Assembly: GCA_026210745.1 (NCBI GenBank)
Contig: CP110631.1
Location: forward strand, 992,001 to 1,056,000
Length of the DNA: 64,000 nucleotides
Direction: 5' to 3'
From: Exobasidium rhododendri
Taxonomy: Eukaryota; Basidiomycota; Exobasidiomycetes; Exobasidiales; Exobasidiaceae
In this document: piece after piece, positions 37,221-47,102 of the stretch
Layout: each line of letters begins with the position of its first letter
How positions within the stretch are numbered: position 1 is the first letter of the stretch
Position numbers and translations under genes: made by a program
Notes under the pieces: model-generated
Told to the model about the DNA's origin: nothing
Database searches by the model: none
What the model saw: only the letters and a program-made list of their open reading frames with translations

Positions 37221-40200
37221 ATGACGAGCACAATCGAGTCGCTGCCTCAGTACCCCTCTCGACGATGGTGGCGGAAGGTGCCTTTCGTCAGGACGGCGAG
37301 CAGGCCTCTATTGTGTGGTGATGGCCCTGCTCAGGTCTTTCCAGATGCGACGGCAAATTGGTGGAAAATTCTCACCTTTTCGTGGCTGAACACGTTGATC
37401 AGGACTGGCTACACTAGACCCCTTCAGGAAGATGAAATATATCTCCTCCCTGAACATCGGCATGCCAAAGTGTACGCTGCTCGACTAGAGCAGGCCTGGG
37501 CCAGACGTACTGAGGAAGCAGCTGAGAAGAACGCACAGCGAGGTAAGGAAGAGGAGAGGAAGCCTGGCTTGTGGCGTAGAGCCTACTGGAAAGTCAAGAG
37601 GCGAGATCTGGTCCAAGAAGAGGCAGCCTGGCGGAGATCGTTGCATTCAGAAGCAAGCTTTGCTCTCACTATCAATGAAGTCAACTTTGCCTCCTTTTGG
37701 ATCGGAGGACTCTTCAAATTGACAGCCGACATGTCTACCATCACATCTCCCCTGATCATTCGATCCTTACTCGAAATTATCGAAGGCAACAACAGGGAAG
37801 CCAATCTTGGAAAGGGATTCGGATTGGCTGTGGGACTCTGGCTTCTCCTCACCCTAGCCGTCGTTATGAACGTGCACGGGTACTATCGATCCTACACGAC
37901 TGGCATCGTTCTTCGAGGTGCTATCATTCACGTCGTGTACTCGCGAGCTCTTCGACTTTCGGAGCGTGCCAAAGCTCGAGATGGGCTGGGCCTGTCCAAG
38001 TTGGTCACTCTGATCAGCGCAGACGCCAGTCGGATCGACTTTTGCTGCGGCATGTTTCATTCGGCTTGGACCAGTGTTATTCAGATCCTCGTCTGTCTCG
38101 GACTGATGATCTACTCGCTCGGAGTCAGTGCGCTACCTGGCTTTGCGCTTGTTCTCCTGGTGTACCCGATACAGAACTTCATGGTCCGACAGTTGTTTGC
38201 CTTGCGTCGGAAAAGTATGAAGTGGACAGATGCTAGGGTCAAAACGGTAATCGAAGCTATTTCGGCCATCCGCTTGATCAAAGCATACTCTTGGGAAAAG
38301 CCGTACCTTGAGAAGACAAAGGGTCATCGAACACACGAAATGAACTTTTTGAGAAAGAGGCTCCTACTACGATCTCTCAACATGGCAGTCTCCTTTACCA
38401 TTCCGACATTGGCGGCGGTTTTGGCCTTTGTGACGTACGAATTGACTGGTCATTCGATTCAAGGCGGTAACAGTGGAATCATTTTTTCCTCCCTTACTTT
38501 CTTCTTACTGCTACGGACGCCGTTGCAAATATTACCCATCGCTCTCAGTGCAATTGCTGACGCCAAGACGGCTGTCAATCGACTGTCCATCTTTATGAAT
38601 GCTGAAGAGAGAGAGGCTCCACCGCCGATAATTCAAGATCAGGTCAACATGATCGAAATGCAAGACGCCACCTTTATCCACCACGACACATGGGCGCAAC
38701 AAGAGATTGTTCCTCTGCAAGATGAAAAGGGACCAACGACGCCCTTAGGATCAACACTTCTTCAAGAACAGACATGCGCAGTGTCTGGTCTGGTGGACCT
38801 CGATTGGCAAGTCAAGCGTGGCACATTTGTCTGCATTGTTGGCTCAGTCGGCTCGGGCAAGTCCTCCCTTGTTCGGTCGTTACTCGGCGACATGCACAGG
38901 GTGAAGGGCGTTTGTTCGCTGGGAGCGCAAATGGCCTACTGTCCCCAAACAGCTTGGTTGTTGAGTGCTTCGATTCGGAACAACATTCTGTTCGGTCTGG
39001 AATACGACAAGAAGAAGTACGAAGATGTCCTGCGACGATGTTGCCTCGACATGGACCTTGCCACCTTCAGCGAACGAGACGAGACGATTGTAGGTGAAAA
39101 GGGCATCTCCCTGTCAGGTGGTCAGAAGCAAAGAATCAGCTTGGCCCGCGCAGTGTACGCCGACGCATGTCTTCGAGTCTTTGACGACTGTTTCTCTGCT
39201 TTGGACGCCCACGTCGCGCAAGAAGTGTTTGACAACGTCATCAAGTCAGGAAAGGAAGACAAGGTCACGCAAGTCTTAGTGACCCACTCTCTACAATTCC
39301 TGCCCTATGCCGATGAAATTGTGTACATGCAAGATGGAGCCATCGCCGAACAGGGATCCTACCGTGACTTGATTGAAAACAAGGGCGCATTCGCGAAGCT
39401 CATCGAGCAACACAAAGGTAGTAGCAGCGTCGACGAGACCGACCCAGGCACGTTGCAAGACGGAGATAGCTCGAGCACGCTTCTCACGGCAGAGAAGGAG
39501 CAAAAGGACGCAGAAGGTGACTTGGCTGAAGCGAAGGGAGATCTCAACCAAGGAACTGAAGACGGGCCCCCCGACGAAGAAGCTATTGGAGGCGAAGAGA
39601 GTCCAGGAGGCAAGGAAAGCACAGAGGGCAAGGGCAAGGATATTATGCAGAAGGAGGAGCGTTTGGTCGGGTCGGTCACAAAATCGACGTATATCAACTA
39701 CCTTGCCATGGGCAGACCGGCCTTGACCATGCCACTTTTCGTCTTGTCGATCCTTCTATTCCAAGGCACCAGTATTGGATCTCCACTGTGGCTGCAGTAT
39801 TGGCAGCAGGACAAGTACCCTCAGCTCTCGCAGGGCATCTACATGGGTGTCTATGCGATTCTGGGAATCGGCCAATCTCTCACGCTGTTCTGCATGAGCG
39901 CCACCTTTGCCATCTTTGTCTTTTACAATTCCCGACGACTGCACTCCTTGGCGTTGGTCAGAATCATGTTTGCTCCTCTGTCGTTCTTCGACACCACTCC
40001 ACAAGGCAGGATCACACATCGCTTCTCAAGAGATGTGGATGCGGTGGACAATCTGGTAGGAGAGTCCATTCGACTCTTTTTGAGCACCGTCCTTCAGACG
40101 ATCGGCTCCGTCGTCCTGGTCTCCATCATTCTTCCCTACTTTCTCGCCATCGTTGCTCTGATTCTCGTCTTTTACGTCTACACGGGCATGTTTTATCGAC

Positions 40201-41568
40201 CGGCCTCGAGAGAACTGCGACGTCTCAACAATCTCCTGCGATCACCAATCTACGAACACTTTAACGAATCACTTTCTGGCTTGCCCACGCTGCGCGCCTA
40301 CGGAGCGTTGGATAGATTCAAGGAGGACAACGCTCGTCGAGTCGACACAGAGAACAAGGCGTACTGGCTGTCGATTGCCTGTCAACGTTGGCTTAACATC
40401 CGACTGGACTTCTTTGGTGCTTTGCTCTGTCTCGGCGTCGCACTTCTCGTCGTCGGTCTGCAAGATTCGATTCCAGCGTCGGCCGGTGGTGTAGTGCTGT
40501 CCTATATTGTGACGATGCAAACCATGTTTGGGCAGATGATACGACAGTCGGCAGAGATTGAGAACAACATGAACAGCATCGAAAGACTGCTACATTATGC
40601 TACACAAATCGAGCAAGAAGAACCGCATGAAACGATTCAGGATGACAGCTTGCCGAGTGATTGGCCTAGTCGAGGGGAAGTAGAGTTCAGGGACGTGGTA
40701 GCATCTCATCGAGCAGAGCTACCGCCGGCACTCAAGGGTACCTCCATGCACATTTTGTCTGGGGAGAAGATTGGTATTGTCGGTAGGACAGGATCAGGCA
40801 AGAGTACATGTGAGTGACGACTGAACTTTCCCGCTTGAAGTTGACACCCTCACTCTAACGTTGCTTGCCCTCACCCTCCCTCTCTCTCTCTTGAATTTTC
40901 CCACACCAGTGTTATCTTCACTCTTGAGATTGATGGAGCTCAGCAGCGGGTCGATCATCATCGATGGCGTTGACATCAGGACAGTTGGTCTGACCCGTCT
41001 GCGGAATTCCATCGCTGTCATTGGGCAAGACGCCATTCTTTTTCAAGGAACACTGCGATACAATCTCGATCCACTGGAGCAATACGATGATGCTCGTCTC
41101 AACGATGTCCTGAAGCAGGTCGGTTTGTCGCGCATCGACGGTGAAGATGAAAAGAGTCAAAACACCACTCCACTCACTCTCGACTTCGAAGTGGCAGAAG
41201 AAGGCTCCAATCTTTCTCAAGGCCAACGAGCTCTCATCTCCATAGCAAGGGCATTGATCAAGAAGGCCAAGATTGTGTTGATTGACGAAGCGACTGCATC
41301 TGTTGATAGAACGACGGATGCCATGATACAACGATCCTTTGAATTGGCGTTGCGAGATGCGACAGTCTTCACGGTGGCCCATCGACTTCACACCGTCATT
41401 GGTGTGAGCGATCGAGTGTGCGTCATGTCCGATGGCGTCGTGTCTGAGTTGGGCTCACCCACGACACTATACAACATGACAACGGGCTTATTCAGACAGC
41501 TATGCGACAGTGCCTCTATAGACGCCGCTTTCATTGAGCGAGAGCGAGAGCAGAACAGCCATTTGTAA
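37221..41568 (+). CDS. ABC transporter, MRP/ABCC subfamily, full-length
   Basis: Exons 37221-40809 and 40910-41568 give 1,415 residues in the order TMD1-NBD1-TMD2-NBD2. NBD1 has Walker A GSVGSGKSSL, signature LSGGQKQRISLARAVY and Walker B CLRVFDDCFSALD. NBD2 has Walker A GRTGSGKST|L, signature LSQGQRALISIARAL and Walker B IVLIDEATASVD. The only intron splits the second Walker A at the Thr-Leu boundary. Both ATP sites look competent. The linker between the halves (about 735-815) is highly charged. The extra N-terminal TMD0 of long MRPs is missing, as in the short Yor1-like group. It diverges from the NRPS, so export of the NRPS product or siderophore traffic is a fair inference; the Ustilago maydis ferrichrome A cluster also has an ABC exporter. 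Confidence 0.93.
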
Positions 41569-41768
41569 CATTAGAGCATCTTATCGTAATAACACTCAAC
41601 CTCATTTTCATTAATTCGACCTCCCGAGGCCCTTTTAGATCTCCATACCCCGACACGGGAAACGAAGGAAGAGCGGCGTCACCCTGCTGAGGTTTTCGGC
41701 GGCTGATCTGCTTTGGCAAACGATGGATTGCAAAACAAGAGGTGCTATGGAGAATGAATGCTCGAGAT

Positions 41769-41883
41769 GTGTTAAGGCCTTCTCGATCGAGGCAAGAAGA
41801 ATGAAAGAACAAGAGATGAAAAGGGAATGGTGAGGAGCTATGTACGGGGTGTGTTAAGGCCTCCCCGATCGAGGCAAGAAGAA
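41769..41883. repeat. 33-bp direct repeat pair between convergent genes
   Basis: Copies at 41769-41801 and 41851-41883 match at 31 of 33 positions; both start GTGTTAAGGCC and end GAGGCAAGAAGAA. They lie in the 386-bp space where the 3' ends of the ABC transporter and the P5C dehydrogenase meet, so both are probably transcribed as 3' untranslated sequence of one or both genes. Each unit holds the short palindrome CGATCG. Confidence 0.85.
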
Positions 41884-41954
41884 CAAGTACAGATGCATTT
41901 CCCAATGGGCGGAAATAGAAAAAGGTAGACAAAAGGAAAAGAAGGAAAGCGGCC

Positions 41955-43697
41955 CTACGATAAGTTGGAAGGGTAGGTAAAGTGTTGAATCTCGGTGAAA
42001 CTCTCCTTGATGGTCCTGGCAGACGTAAAACGTAAGAGCAAAGCCATACTGCCTGCTCGATCGTTCGTACCAGAAGCACGAGCACCCCCAAATGGTTGCT
42101 GACCCACCACAGCGCCGGTGCACTTGTCATTAAAGTACATCATCCCACTTGCGTTTCGTAGTAGATTGCTAGCTTTGATGAGCGCGGCTCGATCTTGCGA
42201 AAAGATGGCGCCAGTCAAGGAGTATTCTGTCGTGGAGTCGATGGTGTGGCAGACCTGTTCGAATTCCTCGTCTGGGTAGGCGTAGACTGTCAAGACCGGT
42301 CCAAAGATTTCATTCACCATAGTGACCGAGGTTGGATCTTTCGTCTCAATCACGGTAGGTTGGACAAAGTATCCTTTGCTGTCGTCTCCGGTGCCTCCAC
42401 ACACAATCTCTCCGCCCTCCTTTTTGGCAGCGTCAATGAGACCCATGATCTTGTCATACGAGTGCTTTGCAATGACAGGCCCCATGAAGTGTTCGAATTC
42501 CTCGACGGGCCCTACAGTGATCTCGCCGACATGCTTCTTGAGTGAATCCTTGAATGCGCCCTTCCAGAGACTTTGAGGAACGTAAAGCCGGCTCAGAGCA
42601 CTACACTTCTGACCTTGATACTCAAACGCGCCTCGGATAGTCTGATGCACAGCATACTCGACATCGGCACTCTTGTGAATCAAATGAAAGTTTTTTCCTC
42701 CCGTCTCGCCCACGATGCGAGGATAGCCCTTGTACAGATCAAGATTGTTTGCAATCTGTTTCCAAAGCTGCCGGAAGACAAGTGTACTACCGGTAAAGTG
42801 AAGCGAAGCAAAGGCTTTGTGGTTTATGGCGGTCGACACGACTTCAGGTGCAGGTCCAGGACAAAATTGAATCACACCTGCGGGGAGACCGGCCTCTTCT
42901 AAGATCTTGTACGTAAGATAGTTGGAGTAGGTAGCCATGGGAGAAGGTTTCCAGATTACAACGTTTCCGACCATGGCAGGAGCCGCAGGCAAGTTTAGGC
43001 CAATGGCTGTAAAGTTGAAAGGGCTTACAGCAAGGACGAAACCTTCCAGCGGTCTATACTCGACTCTGTTCCACACGCCTGGACTGTTCTTTGGCGGCTG
43101 GATAGAGTATAATTGTTGCATGTACTTGACTCCGAATCGTAGAAAGTCACAAGCTTCGGCAGCTGCATCAATCTCTGCTTGCCAAACATTCTTTCCTTGA
43201 CCGAGCATAGTCGCCGCCAATACTTTATATCTATACTTGTTGGCAAGTAAATCGGCAGCTTTGAGAAAGATTGCGTTGCGATCGTTCAATGGCATATGCT
43301 CCCATGATGTCCTTGCATCGAGTGCACCTTGGATCGCTTCCTTGATCGTCGCCTCATCAGCCTCATGGTAAGTGCACACTGCTTGCGCGTGATTCGAGGG
43401 ATTAAGTTGTCTAGCTTTGCGACCAGTGAATACTTGCTTGCCATTGATGATGCAGGGTACTTCAAAGGTGGAGCATTCTTTGATCATCTTGTCCACTTCT
43501 GCTTGCAATTTTGCGCGATCGGACGAGCAAGCTTCGTAGTTGCGCTGCGTGGACCAGAAAGAAGCAGAGGAATAGAATCCTCCTCAGTCTACAGACTCTC
43601 TTTCCCACCTCCTTTGTACACCCGCTGGCCAGCTCACCATCGGTTCATTGTCGATAGGTGGGAGGTCAAAAAGACCGTGTTGAGTGAGCGAAGACAT
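41955..43697 (-). CDS. Delta-1-pyrroline-5-carboxylate dehydrogenase (ALDH4 type)
   Basis: Exons 43697-43638 and 43544-41955 give 549 residues. It oxidises P5C/glutamate semialdehyde to glutamate with NAD+, the last step of proline and ornithine breakdown, normally in mitochondria. The signature N-terminal NEPMRNYEACSSDRAKLQ is created by splicing. The core shows SPFNFTAIGLNLPAAPAMVG, the Rossmann segment FTGST, the catalytic Glu in ETGGKNFHL, the catalytic Cys in GQKCSALSRLY, and NEIFGPVLTVYAY. The first 20 residues do not look like a strong mitochondrial presequence. It ends 386 bp from the convergent ABC exporter. Because ornithine is the precursor of hydroxamate siderophores, its position beside the NRPS locus may matter, but it may equally be a housekeeping neighbour. 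Confidence 0.93.
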
Positions 43698-44606
43698 GTT
43701 GTGAAGCAAAGACGATCAGGGCGAGGAAGGGAGAATGTGTCGAGAAGAAAGAGTCAGGAAATTCTTCTCCTCTCGTCTTCCCCTTCTTGGCTCGAATTGG
43801 CCGACGCGCCTCTCTGTGTCCTGTCCAACTACCAGGCTAACCAAAAACACTCTTATTTTCTGTTAGTGAGGGAAATCTTTATCTTCACATTGTGGTACTG
43901 TATTCAACAGATACAATACAAATGCACGGCTGGTGCAGATTTCCGAGCAACCGCGGCGGAGGTGTCCGACACAACGAATTCCATCGAAGTTGTGCCCTTG
44001 TCACACAGTAACGCGCAGATAATCGAAGGGTTTTATTTGACGGGGAGCTCTCGATAAGCGATGCTGTTACAGTCTACATTGGTGCACGCAAAATAGGAAA
44101 TTGCTGCGTAGAAGGGCAGAGTGACTCGTCCTCCTTCAAGAAACGATCTGCCGTCTAATCAAAGAGAGAACACTCAGCCAGCGCGAGTTATCTGAGGATC
44201 TGCACAATTTCGACCTTCTCTCCAGCTCATAGAATCGAGGCTGTATGTTTACCAAACGGAGAGAGCATATATCAGCCTCGCCAACTCTTCATGGAGGTGT
44301 ACTCTGATTGTCGCAATGCTTGGCGATGGTCAATGCATCGTCCTTATCTGTCCGCTCTCCCTTCAAAGCCTCTTCACCCAGAGGCAGGGCAGCTTTTGTT
44401 GCACCTTTGGCCCCTGCCCCCGGAAATAAGGGGTGGAGAGAAGCCCCAGATAAACTCGCGTTTCGTTGCAAATTTGAATTCGAAAAGCTCACTACGCAGT
44501 GAGACTTGCTTACACATCCCGCCTTTCTGAGGGAAGCACCTCGGTCGCTTTGCCAACTTCCAGCGCTTGTTTCATCGGTGTCTTGCCACACACCAGCTCA
44601 CTGATA
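43698..44606. other. Divergent intergenic region, no gene seen
   Basis: About 0.9 kb between the P5C dehydrogenase and the MFS gene. Frames of 60-100 codons occur on both strands around 44.29-44.59 kb but overlap each other and carry no motif. The plus-strand frame of the MFS gene extends through part of this region without an ATG. Confidence 0.4.
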
Positions 44607-46933
44607 ATGTCCTCGTCCTCGGCGCCCTTGTCGTCTGTGCCAGATGACCGGGCAACGAAGAGAGTGCAAAGAGAGGAAGCCCGGAGCGTACCTACTTCTT
44701 CTACTTCTCCACCACATCGGCATCACAGAGCTTTGCCTCAGCCTACCTTTGCTCCTCATTCAAGTACTGCTTACGGGGACTGGGTTGCCGAGCTGGACAC
44801 TTCAGACCCTATCATAGCTGACCAGATATACGGCGATCAGGACGACGACGATGATGAAAGGGGCGGAGTGGGCTCTGCTAGGCCGTCCATGTCTCGTCGA
44901 GGTTACTCTTCAGAAAGTCGAAACAGCGAAGAAGAGGCAGAAGAAGAAGTAGAGGAAGAGGAGCATCTCCGGTGGACAAAGAGCAAAGTCTGGTACAGGA
45001 GGCCAGATGAAAAATGGCTTCGACCTTTTGCTTTCTTGCTCGCTCTAGCCAGCGGTATGATCATGGGTCCCAAGGTGGAAATGTACTACTCTATTGTCTG
45101 TGAAGAGATTGGGATAGCGGGTTCGAGCGCGCACTTGTGGAACACACTGCCACCGTTTCAGCAAAGACCACCAGTCTCGACTCAATGCCACAAGTCCCTG
45201 CTAGCTCAATCGGCTCAAGCCAGTCTGCAGCTAAGATTGACACTTGCCATGGGCCTGTTGGCCGTCCTGACTACCGGGTACTGGGGAGGTCTATCGGATC
45301 GAAAGGGGAGAACGTACATTTTACGATTGGCGGTTTTCGGACTGACAATAAACGACATAACTTTCTTGATCGTCGGTCTTTTTCCTCCATCTTCGCTTCC
45401 ATTTGGCAAGAACTTCTTGGTGATCGGATCGGCGTTCGAGGGTTGTCTAGGTGGATTCGCTACTCTGGCTGCCAGTCATCAAGCGTACATCTCGGACGTC
45501 ACTCCGAACGGGACAAGAGCAAACATCTTCAGCTTCTTTACCGGTATCCTGTTCTTTGGCTTTGCAGTAGGACCTAGCTTCGGTGGTTGGCTGTCAAAGT
45601 ACACAAACAGTCTGATGGTGCCATTCTACTTTGCTCTCGCGTCACACATCCTCTATCTTCTATTTACGTCGTTTGTCTTGCCTGAAAGCGTCAGTCCAGA
45701 AAGACAACAGAGGGCAGAGGAGGATTATCGCAAACAATGGGAAGACTTCCTGGAGGAGACTAGATCCAGGTCGACCTTCAAGAGCGTCATATACGCCCTG
45801 GCAATTCCATTCAAGCCTCTGGGACTGCTCTTACCCCACCGACGTCATGACGAAGACGTCGCGAGCAAGTCGGCACGTCTTCGTGCCAATGCCAGCGACG
45901 AATCCTGCCGGACGAGCTCGTCACACATCTCTGTCTCCCAAACGCAAACACAAAAGCTGGATTGGAACTTGACCCTTCTTGCTTTGACTTACTTTATTGC
46001 AACTTTGTGTGTGGGAATCCTGACGCCAAAGATCAATTATGCTCAGTATACTTTTGACTGGGGCGTGGAAGAACTGGGATACTATCTCAGCTTTGCCAGC
46101 TTCAGTCGAGTCGTTTGCCTGACCATCATCATTCCACTGGTCATCAAATGGTGGCACAAACCTATCAAAGGAATTGCCCTTCCTCATGATGGGCTGAAGA
46201 GTGGGAGCAATGTGGAGGAAGGGGAAAGAAGGCATCTGCTTGATGAAGAAGGTCGACCTGCTGTGCATCTTGGTCATCAGTATGGAAGCTTGAGCGACCA
46301 TGCAGAACGCACGTTCTCGACTAGAGAAGTAGAGAAGTTGTGGACATTGCGATCGAGACATCTTCGTCAAATCCACGATAGTGCATTTGACAAACGGCTT
46401 GCCATCACGTCCATCATTGTCGACAGTCTTTGCTATGTGCTTCTGGCTTTAGGGCGGAATAGAGGTCCGGTTCCTTTCTTAATTGCTACTGCTTTGACCA
46501 GTCTGGGTGGAGCAGCGGCTTCGGCAATGAGCAGTCTTGCCTTGGCGTTGCTGGAGAAGGACAGTGATGCAGGCAAAATGTTTGCAGCTTGGAGTGTCCT
46601 CAGCGCAGTCAGCACAACTGTTCTGGGACCTGTCCTGTTCATCGAATTGTGGAAGAGGACAGTCTCTTGGGCACCAGAGCTCATCTTTGTAGTAGCTTTC
46701 GGTGAGTGGCCTCGACGCAATGCCGTTGTGGGGGGACCGTTCTGAACGTCATGTATTCGCCCTTCCCCACAGCCCTCTTCATTATAGCGGCAGTTACACT
46801 AAGCTTTGTCCAGGTCCGAAACCCCATGTCTCTGCCCTCGCTACCGCCCAGACCTCACACGACTGCTTCTGTGAAGGCAAAGACAAGTACGGGAGAGGAT
46901 AGGGATGGTGCGAGAAGCAGACTTCGCAAATAA
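44607..46933 (+). CDS. MFS transporter (drug/tetracycline-resistance-like), unknown substrate
   Basis: Exons 44607-46701 and 46773-46933 give 751 residues. The N-terminal 140 residues are polar and acidic. About twelve helices follow, with MFS motif A as GYWGGLSDRKGRTYILR after helix 2 and motif C-like glycines in FSFFTGILFFGFAVGPSFGGWLS. A long hydrophilic loop (about 355-450) and a second one near 530-600 separate helices. The size and layout match the fungal MFS branch related to yeast YCR023C and bacterial TetA, for which substrates are mostly unknown. The last helix lies in the small second exon. The gene is not adjacent to the NRPS, being 8.4 kb away behind the ABC and P5C dehydrogenase genes, so a link to siderophore traffic is not supported. 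Confidence 0.85.
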
Positions 46934-47102
46934 GCAGAGGTGCTGCCCCTCTGAAGAAAAGAAATTGCATTGAAGTTTTCTTTTGTAGTAGATTAAATGA
47001 TAGAGAAGACAAGGGTGGTGTACATATGCTGCAAATGCGATATTCTTCATATTCCTAGTAATGATGAATCAAGACCTGCGATGGGCACAACAACATGTCA
47101 GC

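Noticed and set aside
44291-44591. Possible upstream first exon of the MFS gene
   Set aside because: No splice junction joins it in frame convincingly, and the ATG at 44607 gives a complete transporter.
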